Assembly: GCF_004791025.1 (NCBI RefSeq)
Contig: NZ_SRUO01000019.1
Location: forward strand, 1-64,000
Length of the DNA: 64,000 nt
Direction: 5' to 3'
Source: Mesorhizobium sp. M4B.F.Ca.ET.203.01.1.1
GTDB taxonomy: Bacteria > Pseudomonadota > Alphaproteobacteria > Rhizobiales > Rhizobiaceae
The notes under the pieces are model-generated. The model had not been told where the DNA came from. It saw only the letters and a program-made list of their open reading frames with translations, and ran no database searches. The translations under genes and the position numbers were made by a program. The number at the start of each line of letters is the position of its first letter. The stretch's first letter is position 1. Shown piece after piece: positions 8,262-18,237 of the stretch.

Positions 8262-9311
8262 TCAGGCCGCGGACGTCATGAAGCGTTCGACATCCTGCGG
8301 CGCGAGTTGGACCCGCAGCATCGCCCTCAAGGCGTCGGCACCGAGCAGGCGCAGGTCCTCATTGAAGTCGCCGAGCTGCGGCACCAGGACCATCGCCTCG
8401 ATACCGGCCGCATTGGTGCGTTCGATGAGAGTTGCCACTGCTCCGTCACCGGCCGGATCATTGTCACGGGCGATATAGAGCCGCCGCAATGTGTCAGGAA
8501 ACAGGATTGCGGACAGATGCGCCGCCGACAGTGCCGCGAGTGCCGGCATGGCGGGCAGGACAGTGCGTTGCGATAACATGGTCTCGATGCCTTCGCCGGC
8601 AGCCATGACATCGCAACAGCAGCCGACGCGGACGGCGTGTCCGAGCAGTTGGCCCATGGCGCGTCTCGGCGTCTCAATCGGAGCGCGGCCAAGGTGAGCC
8701 TCGCTAAATCCGCCCGGATCGAGCCAGGTGCGGTGGGCGCCGGTGAGTTTGCCTTTGAGGTCGGTGACGGTTGCGATCATTGCCGGCCATGTTTCGGTCG
8801 GGCCGCGTTCCGGACGGTAATAGCAGCTCGGATGAAACCGAAGGCTCCCGGTCTCGTGCAAGGCTGAGATCGCGCGTCCACGAAGATAGGTCTCCACAAG
8901 CGTTCCTGGTATCGACCGCGACATTGAGACCAACCGCCGCGCTGCTCCTGCCGAACCGGAAGGGGCCAGCGCCCTGGTCTGCTTCGATACCGTCGGCTGC
9001 TGTTCGGAGCGCGGCAAGCTCAGAAAGTTGCAGGCTTCCGCGCTGATATCGATAAAGTCGATCAGGCCGCAGCTCTCGCGGATCACGTCCAGCAGGTCGC
9101 CGTGCTCGCCGGTAGCAGCATCAGTCCATTTGCCGGCGGGACCTTTGGGAGTGTCGTTCAGCCTTACATACATCGATCGCCCAGGCGTGTTTCGGGCGTC
9201 GCCTACCAGCCAATAGTTGCCATGGCGCCGGCCGTTTGAAAGATAGTTCCGACATACCGCCTCCGCCTGCCGGCTGAGACGGCCGGCGAGGTCGTTCGGG
9301 CTTCTAGACAC
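8262..9311 (-). CDS. Toprim domain protein of mobile elements
   Basis: A 349-residue protein. The N-terminal third resembles the primase-like zinc-finger and helicase-linker region of element-borne Toprim proteins (NGRRHGNYWLVGDARN, GPAGKWTDAATGEHGDLLDVI). The C-terminal third is a Toprim domain, with the glutamate in AGEGIETMLS and the acidic pair in YIARDNDPAGDGA. These proteins accompany ParB-like and DUF932 genes on rhizobial plasmids and ICEs and are thought to help replication or establishment. Family assignment is firm and the precise role is inferred. Confidence 0.85.
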   Translation of the reverse strand: MSRSPNDLAGRLSRQAEAVCRNYLSNGRRHGNYWLVGDARNTPGRSMYVRLNDTPKGPAGKWTDAATGEHGDLLDVIRESCGLIDFIDISAEACNFLSLPRSEQQPTVSKQTRALAPSGSAGAARRLVSMSRSIPGTLVETYLRGRAISALHETGSLRFHPSCYYRPERGPTETWPAMIATVTDLKGKLTGAHRTWLDPGGFSEAHLGRAPIETPRRAMGQLLGHAVRVGCCCDVMAAGEGIETMLSQRTVLPAMPALAALSAAHLSAILFPDTLRRLYIARDNDPAGDGAVATLIERTNAAGIEAMVLVPQLGDFNEDLRLLGADALRAMLRVQLAPQDVERFMTSAA

Positions 9312-9371
9312 GGTCCGCCTCCAGAAAAATGCCCGCCGTCTCCGGCGGGCCAGATGAAGACTTGCGGCTGA

Positions 9372-11468
9372 TCATTCAGCAGCGATCGTGTGAGGCTCAT
9401 TCGCGGCTTCGTCATTTTCAGCGAAGCTCTCGGTGTCGGCCACGGACAATTCGCCGTCGTTCCCTGCCGTCGCTTCGACCACCGTTTGCGGCGATCCTGT
9501 CTCATTCGTTTCTGTATTCCCGTTTCCCGGGGTGCGCAGGGGCTCAGGTAGCCAACCGCTGCTGCCGATCAGCTTCTCCGCCTCGCTCGCCATGTCGCCC
9601 TTCTTGAGGTGCGCTATTCGGTCAGCGGCTTCCTGCCCCTTCGCTTCAGTGAGTGCCTGGAGAATGCGCGCCTTTGTGACACGTCCGAAGAAGTTGTCGA
9701 CAGACGGCCGCCAGCCGGCCGCCGTCATGTCGAGGGTGATGGCCTGTGCCAGCCGGTCGGCATGGGCGAGAGCGCGCGGGCGCCTGTTCCATGTTTCATG
9801 CACGGCGTTGACCGACATGCTGACGGCATGTGCGAAAAGCGCAGCCTGGCGATCGCGATCCCAGTCGCGAAGGGCATCCCAAAGGTCGGCAGCTTCCTTC
9901 GGCAGCGCGTTAGCCCACAGGTCGTGTCGCACACGGATCGCCTGTGCGCAGGTGCTGTCGTTCAATCCTGAGGCTTGAGCGCCGAAACCGACGCTCTTCA
10001 AGTCCAACTCCAGGCAGCTATCTGATCCATATTGGTAGAAGATCTTCAGCGTGAACGCGTGCAAGGCGGCGAGGAAGGCGACGTCTGGATTTCCACCGAG
10101 CGCCTCGCGCAGGCCAAGGGTTCGATGTGCCGTCAGTTCCGTCATGAGCCGGTCAGAAATCGGCGAGATGCCATCGGCCTCCTCGGGCTCGGCCAGCGGC
10201 TCACGATCGGCCGAAACGCTTTCCCCGTCTCGGACGGCAGAAGCTGTCAGGGATTCCTCCCCCTCTTCGCTTTGCTGCGTTCCGATGGGCAACTCGTCCT
10301 CGGGACGGACGAAGCCGCGCTCGACGCGGAGACACCCGTCTGGCGCGATGCTGATGAAGCCACCGGCGCGGGCAACCTCGAGCGGGTCGAAGGTGAGTGG
10401 CCGGTTTTCGAAGGACTGAAGTCCAGTCTCCAATTCAGCGAGACGCTGATCGATTTCGTCCGGGAGGTCCTCGACGCTGTCATATTCCTCCGACAGACGG
10501 TCGAACTCGAGCTGCAAGGCCTTACGCGTCGACTCCTCCTCGGCGCTAAGAGGCGACGGTTCTCCGCGCAGTTGGCGGAGACCGAAGGCGTGGCCGTAGG
10601 CGAAGTCGGGCGCGATTTCGATCCACTTCCAGCCTTCTGCGCGAACCGCCTCCGCGCGTCGTTCCAACTCATCCGCGACCAGCCGGTCTACCAGGACGAC
10701 GTCCTGCAGCCAGCCACCGTCGTCGCCCTGGAACAGGTCGCGCATGACTATGCCTCCGGCCTCGACATAGGCGTCGATGCCGATGAACTGCACCCGCTTG
10801 TCTGACGCACGCACCGAGCCCTCCGTCAGCATGCGCCGAATGGCATAGGGCTGCTTGTCATAGGAGGGCTTCAGGCGTTCGAATACCTGCTGCTGGCGTT
10901 CATGATCGCCGGATACAGTGAACGCCATGAGTTGGTCGAGCGTCAGACCATCTTCGGCATAAATCTCAAGCAGTGCCGGTGACACCGAAGCCAGCTTCAG
11001 GCGTTGCTTGACCACACCGGTCGAGACGAAGAACGCGGCAGCGATATCCTCCTCTGACTGCCCCTTCTCGCGAAGGGCAAGGAAGGCCCGGAACTGGTCG
11101 AGCGGATGAAGGGGCGCGCGCTGGACATTTTCCGCCAGCGAGTCTTCCTCGGCAATACCCTCCTCTCGCACGATGCAGGGAACCGGCGCGGTTTTGCTGA
11201 GGCGCTTTTGCCTCACCAGAAGGTCCAACGCCCGATAACGGCGGCCACCTGCCGGAATCTCGAACATGCCGGTTTCCACGCCGGCTTCATCCCTGACTGG
11301 CCGGACGCTGAGCCCCTGCAACAGGCCGCGGCGGGCAACGTCCTCGGCCAGTTCCTCAACCGAGACGCCGGCTTTCACGCGCCTGACATTTGCCTGACTG
11401 AGCACAAGCTTGTTGAAAGGGATGTCGCGCGAAGACGACAGGGTTATCTTTTTGGCAATAGCAGCCAT
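9372..11468 (-). CDS. ParB/RepB/Spo0J-family protein
   Basis: A 698-residue protein. Residues about 10-110 form a ParB N-terminal domain: FNKLVLSQANVRR, VEELAEDVARRGLLQGLSV, then AGGRRYRALDLL and AEEDSLAENVQRAPLHPLDQ, the last being the arginine-rich CTP-binding type motif. A helix-turn-helix region (EEDIAAAFFVSTGVVKQRLKLA) follows. The long C-terminal part is acidic and specific to mobile-element ParB proteins. GGAG upstream of the ATG at 11468 sets the start. It is much longer than chromosomal ParB (about 300 residues) and has no ParA neighbour here, so a role in regulation or DNA processing is as likely as partition. Confidence 0.85.
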   Translation of the reverse strand: MAAIAKKITLSSSRDIPFNKLVLSQANVRRVKAGVSVEELAEDVARRGLLQGLSVRPVRDEAGVETGMFEIPAGGRRYRALDLLVRQKRLSKTAPVPCIVREEGIAEEDSLAENVQRAPLHPLDQFRAFLALREKGQSEEDIAAAFFVSTGVVKQRLKLASVSPALLEIYAEDGLTLDQLMAFTVSGDHERQQQVFERLKPSYDKQPYAIRRMLTEGSVRASDKRVQFIGIDAYVEAGGIVMRDLFQGDDGGWLQDVVLVDRLVADELERRAEAVRAEGWKWIEIAPDFAYGHAFGLRQLRGEPSPLSAEEESTRKALQLEFDRLSEEYDSVEDLPDEIDQRLAELETGLQSFENRPLTFDPLEVARAGGFISIAPDGCLRVERGFVRPEDELPIGTQQSEEGEESLTASAVRDGESVSADREPLAEPEEADGISPISDRLMTELTAHRTLGLREALGGNPDVAFLAALHAFTLKIFYQYGSDSCLELDLKSVGFGAQASGLNDSTCAQAIRVRHDLWANALPKEAADLWDALRDWDRDRQAALFAHAVSMSVNAVHETWNRRPRALAHADRLAQAITLDMTAAGWRPSVDNFFGRVTKARILQALTEAKGQEAADRIAHLKKGDMASEAEKLIGSSGWLPEPLRTPGNGNTETNETGSPQTVVEATAGNDGELSVADTESFAENDEAANEPHTIAAE

Positions 11469-11634
11469 CGATGTTACTCCGCGACGGGCAGCCGAAAGCC
11501 ACTCTCTCGACCTCCAACCCGTCACAAAGCGCAGCGCCGCCCTCTTACTCTTGAGGACGACGCCGCAGCACGAGAAAAAGAAGACGCGAAGCGGACAGAA
11601 CTGGAGACCGGTGCATCTCCTGGCTTCCAGAATG

Positions 11635-12825
11635 TCAGACCGCCTTGTCGAACAGCTTCTTCGCCCGCGCCTCCAGATCAAGCCGGGCATCCTGATGGGT
11701 CTTGTCGCGAGCCACCGCCGTGATGCCCTGCACGAAGTCGAAAACACTTTCAGGCTTGCGACCTTCCTCGGTCAGCACTGTCTCAATGATCCTGGTCGCC
11801 TCCGCCTTTGAGAAGCCACGCTTGCGCAGGAAGTCGCCGCGATCGTCATCGGTACGGGCAACGATCCGCTCGCGCGCCGCCTTGATGCCGTTGATGAAGG
11901 GCATGGGCGACGAATTGGCAAAGCGTGCAAGCGCCGGCGCGGCCTCACGCGCAAAACGTGAAGCTGCGTATTTCGAATGACGAATGGTAATCTCCTCGAA
12001 GTCCTCAACACCCCAGAGATTGCGATTCTGGCAAACGGCGCGAAGATAGAAGCTTGCGATGCCGAGCGTCTTGGCGCCGACCTCCGAATTCCAACAGTAA
12101 AAGCCACGGAAATAAAGATCGGCTGAGCCGTCCCGTAGCCGGCCAGCCTCGATCGGATTGAGATCGTCGACCAGGAAAAGGAACACGTCGCGGTCAGAGG
12201 CGTAGAGCGTCGTGGTGTCCTTAGTGATGTCGGCTCGCGGATTATAAATGCTGGTCGACCAGTCAAGGACGCCCGGCACCTTCCACCGGGTGTCACCTGT
12301 GCCGTTGCCGGCGATGCGCTGCACGGCGGCGACCAGTTCGCGATCGAAGATGCGGCCGTAGTCCGGGCCGGTGACCGCACGCAACTTAACACGACCATCC
12401 TCGATTTCCAGTGTCTTCACCTGTTCGGAGCGGTGAGACGTCAGGCCATATTGTAGATTGATGCCGGCGAGCGGCGCTGGAAGTTGGCGCAAATAGGCCG
12501 CCGGCGCGCCAACAAGACTCGCCAGTTGGCCAAAACTCCAATGAGTTGGGGCGATTGGAATATCGGAGCCCGGCAGCACCAGCGTCAGGCGCTCGGCATC
12601 GTTGCGGCTTGCCTCTACACGAATAGCCGCGCTTTCCACGGTTCTCGTCCGGCTGCGCTCGGTCCGCGTCTGCACCGCCTCGAATAGCTCCGATAAGGAC
12701 AAGTAGCGCTCGTCGGCCGGCCGCGAAAACCATTCCGAGGACACGCGACCAATCCGCTCGCCGCGGCTCAAATCCACCTTGAAGCCGCCGGAAAGATCAC
12801 GGGTGGCGTTCAGAACTTGTGTCAT
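11635..12825 (-). CDS. DUF932 domain protein
   Basis: A 396-residue protein with the DUF932 landmarks: FGQLASLVGAPAAYLRQLPAPLAG, LRAVTGPDYGRIFD and FYCWNSEVGAKTLGIASFYLRAVCQNRNLWG, followed by a helical C-terminus. The family is widespread on plasmids, ICEs and phages; its biochemical function is not established. It lies upstream of the ParB-like and Toprim genes on the same strand, an arrangement typical of rhizobial conjugative elements. A perfect inverted repeat 80 bases upstream may control it. Confidence 0.85.
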   Translation of the reverse strand: MTQVLNATRDLSGGFKVDLSRGERIGRVSSEWFSRPADERYLSLSELFEAVQTRTERSRTRTVESAAIRVEASRNDAERLTLVLPGSDIPIAPTHWSFGQLASLVGAPAAYLRQLPAPLAGINLQYGLTSHRSEQVKTLEIEDGRVKLRAVTGPDYGRIFDRELVAAVQRIAGNGTGDTRWKVPGVLDWSTSIYNPRADITKDTTTLYASDRDVFLFLVDDLNPIEAGRLRDGSADLYFRGFYCWNSEVGAKTLGIASFYLRAVCQNRNLWGVEDFEEITIRHSKYAASRFAREAAPALARFANSSPMPFINGIKAARERIVARTDDDRGDFLRKRGFSKAEATRIIETVLTEEGRKPESVFDFVQGITAVARDKTHQDARLDLEARAKKLFDKAV

Positions 12826-12904
12826 GGGTCGTCTCCATGACGGGCGCCGAAGGCCTCTCCTTCCGCCTCAACCCGTCGCCGAAAACCCGGCCCTTCTCTG
12901 ACTC

Positions 12905-12936
12905 TTTGTCGGGAGAGCCCCCGCTCTCCCGACAAA
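12905..12936. promoter_or_regulatory. perfect inverted repeat upstream of the DUF932 gene
   Basis: The 14-base arms TTTGTCGGGAGAGC and GCTCTCCCGACAAA are exact complements separated by CCCC. It lies 80 bases upstream of the DUF932 start. There is no T-run after it on the minus strand, so an operator or mRNA-leader hairpin is more likely than a terminator for that gene. The rest of 12937-13332 has no gene. Confidence 0.5.
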
Positions 12937-13332
12937 CACAAAAAAGGGCGTACAAGGCGGAAGCACCGAAAAGCCCGTCGGAGGGAGTAAGTCAGTTCGG
13001 TGCTGGAGCAGGTTCGTGGCCCTGAGACCGGTTCAACAGGGCGGCCGTAGGAGCATCAGCATAGCGCCGCCGTAAGGCGGGATGCGGGACCGACAGCCCC
13101 CGGCGAAGGGCGCTATATGATGCTTCCTCGGTAAGCTTGACCTCGGAGCGGCATGCGATCCGTCGAGGCGCGTCAGGTCGAATAACCGTTTCTTCGGTCC
13201 GGGTCATGGCGACCCTGACTGACCGATATATGCGAAAACACCGCCCAACATACGCTTATCGACTTTCGCCCTTTCCATCCTCGCCAGCTATCGGCAGCAA
13301 TCGTTCTGCGACACGAGGAAAGGTAGGCCGCC

Positions 13333-13629
13333 ATGACTGATCCCAGGGAGGCTACAATAAAGCGGACGATCCGCCGTAAGGAGCTACGTGAAATCGTCCC
13401 TCTGGCTGACAGCACAATCTATGAAATGGAGCAGCGCGGGCAATTTCCGCGACGTTTCGCTCTTACCCCCCGTTGCGTCGTGTGGGATTTGGCCGAGGTT
13501 GAAGCCTGGCTCCATGCGCGCAGGGCAGCACCAATTCCCCGAGCCAGCCCTCCAGATGTGCGTTTGAGAAAGACCGCTCCTGTCAAAGCGCTGGATCGGG
13601 CTCAAAGACCGTCATCATCGGGGGCATAA
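13333..13629 (+). CDS. AlpA-like regulator / putative excisionase
   Basis: A 98-residue protein of the AlpA/MerR-excisionase type: TIRRKELREIVPLADSTIYE is a winged helix-turn-helix, followed by MEQRGQFPRRFALTPRCVVWDLAEVEAWLHAR. Such proteins act as recombination directionality factors or as activators of integrase genes. It is convergent with the integrase and the two genes overlap by 47 bases at their 3' ends, so expression of one may interfere with the other. In tripartite Mesorhizobium ICEs each integrase has its own directionality factor, and this gene would be the candidate partner; that role is inferred from position. Confidence 0.75.
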   Translation: MTDPREATIKRTIRRKELREIVPLADSTIYEMEQRGQFPRRFALTPRCVVWDLAEVEAWLHARRAAPIPRASPPDVRLRKTAPVKALDRAQRPSSSGA

Positions 13630-14839
13630 GGACGACGGGCCGCTTCCTTCCCTCGACCCAGGCTTCCACTGCATCGGACCATTCTTGCATCATGTGGCGG
13701 CGCTGAACTTCGTATTCCGCCTTGTTGTAGACGCCGCGGGAGGAGCGACCGTCCTCGTGAGCCAGGCATTTTTCGATCCAGTCGCTGTTGAACCCTAGTT
13801 CGTTCAAAAGTGTAGAGCCCGTGCGCCGGAGATCGTGCACGGTGAATGGCTCAAGCGGCAGGCCTTCCTTCTTCGCCAGTTCGGCCACCGCATAGGTCAC
13901 ACGATTGAAGGTTGCGCGCGCCATTGGCGCGTCCGCGTCGTAGCGGGATGGCAGCACGAAACGAGAGTTCCCCGAGCAGGTCTTGAGCGCAACAAAGATG
14001 TCGAGCGCCTGGCGTGATAGATAGACGTTGTGGGCCTTCGATCGCTTCATCCGTTCCTTTGGAATGGTCCAGACCGCATGCTCGAAGTCAACCTCGTCCC
14101 AGGTTGCGTCCTGAAGTTCGCTTTTTCGAACCATCGTGAACAGGATGAGGCGAAGGCCAAGGCGAATGGTGGGCAGTGTTGCGACGTTCTCCAGTATCTT
14201 GAGCATGACGCGGATTTCAGTTGGGGAGAGCGAGCGATCTCTCGGGACAAAGTGAGCAATCGATGCCGGCCCTACGTCGTCGGCCGGATTGGACACCTTC
14301 TCGCCATGGAGAATGGCGAAGCCGTAAATTTGCTTGAGGATATCACGGACGTGGATCGCCGTTGCCGGCGCTCCACGCTCGACGATCTTGGCACATTGGG
14401 CGCGAAGATCGTCCGGTGTGATTTCGGTCAGCAGCCTATTGCGCCAAACCGGCAGGAGTTCGCGTTCGTAAATTGACCGGCGCATCGATCGAGTGCTGTC
14501 CGCCATCGGCGCCAAAGTCAGCCACTTCTCTCCGAATTGGCCAAAGCTCTTGGCTTCTTTCAGTCGCCGTTTGTCTCGTTGCTTTTCGATGGCAGGAGAG
14601 CGGCCTTCTCTGATAGCTCGACGCGCATCGAGGCATTTCTCGCGCGCTTGGAGCAGGGAGATCCCATCGCGCCCGTACTTGCCGAGGTAGACGGTCTCCC
14701 TCCGGCCATTGAGCCTGTAGTCCAGACGAAACGAGATCGTGCCGCTAGGCATGACGCGGACATACATCCCGTCACGATCCGCCACCTTGTACATTTTCTG
14801 CTTTATTTTCAATGCCTTGATTGCGGCGTCCGTCAGCAT
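13583..14839 (-). CDS. P4-type tyrosine integrase, probably guaA-targeting
   Basis: A 418-residue site-specific recombinase. Residues 1-90 are the DUF4102 arm-binding domain (GMYVRVMPSGTISFRL, VYLGKYGRDGISLLQAR). The core-binding domain spans about 95-195. The catalytic domain shows R238 (MVRKSEL), H335 and R338 (HDLRRT), H361 and the nucleophile Y371 (VYNKAEY). It appears intact. Upstream lie five copies of a GTACCGTCA-type repeat and a 15-bp copy of the guaA 3' end, so the likely target is guaA, as for IntG of tripartite Mesorhizobium ICEs; I have not been able to compare it with IntG directly. Confidence 0.9.
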   Translation of the reverse strand: MLTDAAIKALKIKQKMYKVADRDGMYVRVMPSGTISFRLDYRLNGRRETVYLGKYGRDGISLLQAREKCLDARRAIREGRSPAIEKQRDKRRLKEAKSFGQFGEKWLTLAPMADSTRSMRRSIYERELLPVWRNRLLTEITPDDLRAQCAKIVERGAPATAIHVRDILKQIYGFAILHGEKVSNPADDVGPASIAHFVPRDRSLSPTEIRVMLKILENVATLPTIRLGLRLILFTMVRKSELQDATWDEVDFEHAVWTIPKERMKRSKAHNVYLSRQALDIFVALKTCSGNSRFVLPSRYDADAPMARATFNRVTYAVAELAKKEGLPLEPFTVHDLRRTGSTLLNELGFNSDWIEKCLAHEDGRSSRGVYNKAEYEVQRRHMMQEWSDAVEAWVEGRKRPVVLMPPMMTVFEPDPAL

Positions 14840-14858
14840 CCCGACTGCCTTTCCAAAA

Positions 14859-15227
14859 GTACCGTCACGGGTTTTTTGAGGGCTTTTGGCGGAACTTCTT
14901 CTTAATTTTCATAGCCTTAGCCTGAAAAAAGTACCGTCATCAGACCTCTATGAGGTGACGGTACTGTTGAAAATTCATCGTGGCAATATGTCGGAGGTCC
15001 GGCAGCCAGTCCGGCAAGGCCGAACAATGCACGCCGATAGGCAGCGAAAGCTGCCGGCAAAAACTATTTTTAATTTCAGTTAGTTAGATCGATTTCTGGC
15101 GTAATTTCGGCGACGTTCGGATAGACCTGAATCATTCCCACTCAATCATCAATTAAGGCCGTACCTGATTGTTTCAATTACTTAATTTAAGTCACACAAC
15201 CAGTGAGTACCGTCAAAAATACCGTCA
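14859..15227. repeat. five GTACCGTCA-type repeats around the attachment core
   Basis: The 9-base motif GTACCGTCA occurs at 14859-14867, 14931-14939 and 15207-15215. It occurs inverted (TGACGGTAC) at 14956-14964 and as TACCGTCA at 15220-15227. The 14931/14956 pair forms an inverted repeat around CCTC/GAGG. Copies lie on both sides of the putative att core, as expected for integrase arm-binding sites; some could instead be operators for the integrase promoter. No gene is supported in 15228-15772. Confidence 0.7.
15132..15146 (-). other. attachment-site core identical in sense to the guaA 3' end
   Basis: Read on the minus strand the bases ATTGAGTGGGAATGA encode Ile-Glu-Trp-Glu-stop, the invariant end of GMP synthetase. 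The preceding codons do not continue GuaA (a stop lies four codons upstream), so this is a short core and not a guaA gene. guaA 3' ends are a known target of ICE integrases. It sits 290 bases upstream of the integrase start, amid the repeats. Confidence 0.65.
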
Positions 15228-15772
15228 GATTCTTACGCTGTTGAAAAGACTGAAACAATGTGGTCGCTGCCGCGGTATGCACACTTTTGATTGCATCATT
15301 TGCGAGCTGCCATTCGGCGAGGTAAAGCTGGAGTTCTCAGAACACAACAAGGACGGTGTTTGCTCATGCTCGACAGCTCTAGGTTCGAGTAGACGCGCGG
15401 CTGTATCGGGGGGAATGGGCTGGTAGGAAATGGATGTCGTGCCGCATCACTCTGTCGATCGACCAAGCTTCGCATTGCCTCATCTGCTGCTCGTGGCGAT
15501 GGCCCCCGATCGGAGATGCGCTATAGGAACACGCGAATTTCGATTCTGCCCTCAACTCTCGGGACCACTCACTCTGAGTAACAACGTCACGCCGATCCCA
15601 CCTTCCGACGCTATTTTGCGGCAATGCGGCCAGTAAGCGCCGCGCCCGTTCGCGATTTCCTAGTGGTGAAAGTCTGACATTTGGTACCCCACGCGTGGAG
15701 CAGCTTAGGCTGAAAGAGCACGTTGCACGACAAATAAACCGCCTATCAGCTAACCACGGACCAGATGGAAGG

Positions 15773-16160
15773 TCAGCCCCGCAAGGCGGTTTTGGATTTC
15801 CCCGAGACCTTGCCCAGTTCCGCTTCCCATAGATCGAAGGGGCTCGCGACAATGGCCACGGACTTTTCCTGACGCAGCGCGGCGCGGCTTCCAGCATCCT
15901 TGCCACGAACCTTGTCTCGACCTTCCACAATTCGGTCATGGCGGTGATCGAACCCGTCGCGGCCCTGCGAGATCCCGCTGATGTGCAGGTCGTAGAATTT
16001 GCGCCGCAGGTGAGCCCAGCACCCGGCGAGCCGGATTGTTTCATTGCTGCCGGCTTTGTCCCGTGCCTTGACCAGGTTGGTATAGGCCGAGTAGCCATCC
16101 ACTTGCAGGATACCGCTGAACCCGGCGAGGTGGCGCGCGTGAGCGAATGGCGGATGCCGG
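15773..16160 (-). pseudogene. IS66-family transposase remnant
   Basis: Part of an IS66 TnpC: HLAGFSGILQVDGYSAYTNL carries one catalytic aspartate, and RLAGCWAHLRRKFYDLH is the following conserved block. The frame then shifts near 15950 before ASPFDLWEAELGKVSGKS. The end with the catalytic glutamate is missing and no terminal inverted repeats are seen. It abuts the 3' end of the GGDEF-EAL gene. It is dead as a transposase. Confidence 0.75.
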
Positions 16161-18074
16161 TCACAACTCCTGGCGCTCTTTAACTGCCAAACCAAGCGCT
16201 TGGCTGAGTGGCACCGCCTTGGAGAACAGGAAGCCCTGAGCGGTTTTGCAGCCAAGTTTGTGCAGAGTTTGCCGATCCGCCTCTGTCTCGACGCCCTCGG
16301 CCATGACCTCGATCCCGAGCGTCCGACCAAGATCGATCACGGTTTTGACAAGCAGCCGATCCTCCCGCGATTTGGCTAAACCGCGAATGAAGCCCTGGTC
16401 TATTTTCACCTTCCTTATCCGACTGTCCTTGAGCGATGCCAACGTGGAAAAGCCGGTGCCGAAGACATCGAGCGCGATGGAAATGCCGGCATGTGAAAGC
16501 CGTCCGAGCTTTTCATCGACCCTGTCCGGGTCCACGGGCGATTCTTCTGTTATCTCAATTTCGAACATCGTTGCAGGGAGGTCCTTTGCCGCCAGACCAT
16601 TCAGAACCATTTCGTCGATATCGCCGGCCTCCAATTCGCGCGGTGAAACGTTCATCGTCACACGAACATCACGACAGCCAGCTTTCACCAAGGCGTCGAT
16701 AAAAGCGCAACATTCGGAAAATACAGCTTGAGTTAGCAGCTGGAGCATTCCGGTTTCGCGTGCCGCTGTCATGATTTCGGGCGGAGAGATGGAACCGTGA
16801 ATCGGATGGGACCACCTTAGCAACCCTTCAAAACCGATCACAGCTTCGGTGTCGAGTCTTACGATTGGCTGGAACCAAGGGCCCAAGCTTCTCGTCTTTA
16901 TCGCCGAATGAAGATCGCGTTCGATGGACTGGCGGCGTTGCAGTTCCCGGTCGAGCTCGGCATCGAACAGGCAAAATTCGTTCCTGCCACGGCGCTTAGC
17001 TGTGTAAAGGGCGATGTCCGCCCGCAACAACATTTCCGTCAGCCCCGGGTTTTTAGCCGAGTATATTCCTATGGATGCCCCGATCCGGACGGAGGCGACG
17101 CCAGGATAGGGGCGAGCAAGCTTGGATATGAGATTGGATGCGAGATTGCTGGGAGAAGGCGAATTTCTAAGCGAGGAAAAAACCAGCACGAATTCATCGC
17201 CACCGATGCGGGCGAGCGTTGAGCCCTCCGGTGCTTCTTCCTCTATTCGGCGGGCGATCCTGGCAAGCAGCTCGTCACCCGTTCTGTGACCGTAGGTATC
17301 GTTGACAGATTTGAACCCATCCAGATCAATCAGCATGGCCACAAAGGGCCCATCAGTGTTCTCAAACTGATCGATTGCATGTTCGAGGCCGCGCCTGTTG
17401 AGGAGCGCGGTAAGATGGTCCTCCCTGGAATTGCGCTCCATTTCCGCGGCAAGCCGCTCGGCTTGATGTCTCAGGCGGCTCGCGTCACGGAAGCGCGCTT
17501 GTCCAACGAACGAGGCTCGAGCCAGGCCGCCCTCGAAAAGCAGGACGGCAAAAGCCAGAATGTAGTTTTCCAGGGTTCCCTTCGTCAGCAAGCATGCGGC
17601 GGCAATGAGGAGTGGCGGTGTGATGAAGTATATCGCTGCCGCAGCATATGAGCTGCCGTACGTGACCGCGCCAGCTGAAATGCCCGCCAGAATTATTAGA
17701 TGCAGCGATGCTTGAGACGTCGTGTACCCAGCCGTTAGGACGGCAAGGAATGACCAGGTGAATCCCGCCAGAAGAGCAAGCCTGCCAAACCAGCGAAGCC
17801 GCAGCCAAACCCGTGTCAGATCATCCTGGACTCCGGGTTCCTTCAGCTGATGAGGGGCGAGTGCAAGGCGGGCGGCATTTATCGCATTAACGACCGAAAA
17901 CTAGGCCGCGCCAGCAAGACCGTTCCCGGAAAGGGCCTGCACGGTCAAAATCAGCCCGGACAGCACAATGCTTATCGGCATTGAGACGAAAAGGCCTGCC
18001 CTCAGATCAGCGAGCTGGTCCTGAAGGATTCTCGCCTCCAGCGGATCTTCTTTTTCCAGGGCTGGACGGGTCAG
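16161..18074 (-). pseudogene. GGDEF-EAL cyclic-di-GMP protein with in-frame amber codon
   Basis: A membrane segment region of about 155 residues precedes a GGDEF domain (ARIGGDEFVLVF, intact) and an EAL domain (EGL in place of EAL, and DVFGTG in place of DDFGTG, so metal binding for phosphodiesterase activity may be impaired). The frame is open from CTG at 18074, which follows AGGAG, except for one TAG at 17901-17903, most simply a Trp-to-stop change. A TTG at 17591 could restart translation and give a 476-residue soluble-plus-one-helix form. Full-length protein would turn over cyclic di-GMP at the inner membrane. I call it a pseudogene with reservation. Confidence 0.7.
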
Positions 18075-18237
18075 CTTGCTTACTCCTGCTTGTCCGCAGC
18101 CTATGCAGCCCCCCTGAAGGACGGGTTAATTCTTCAATCGGAGATCAGCGTCGGGAGCAGGATTACTCCGGCGCATGATGCACTCTCTCCCATCGCTCGC
18201 CCAGCACATCGCGCAAAATGCAACTGCTGGTGCAGTA

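Noticed and set aside
15169..15426. Small cysteine-containing frame after the att core
   Set aside because: It begins inside the repeat region and shows no family; too weak to call.
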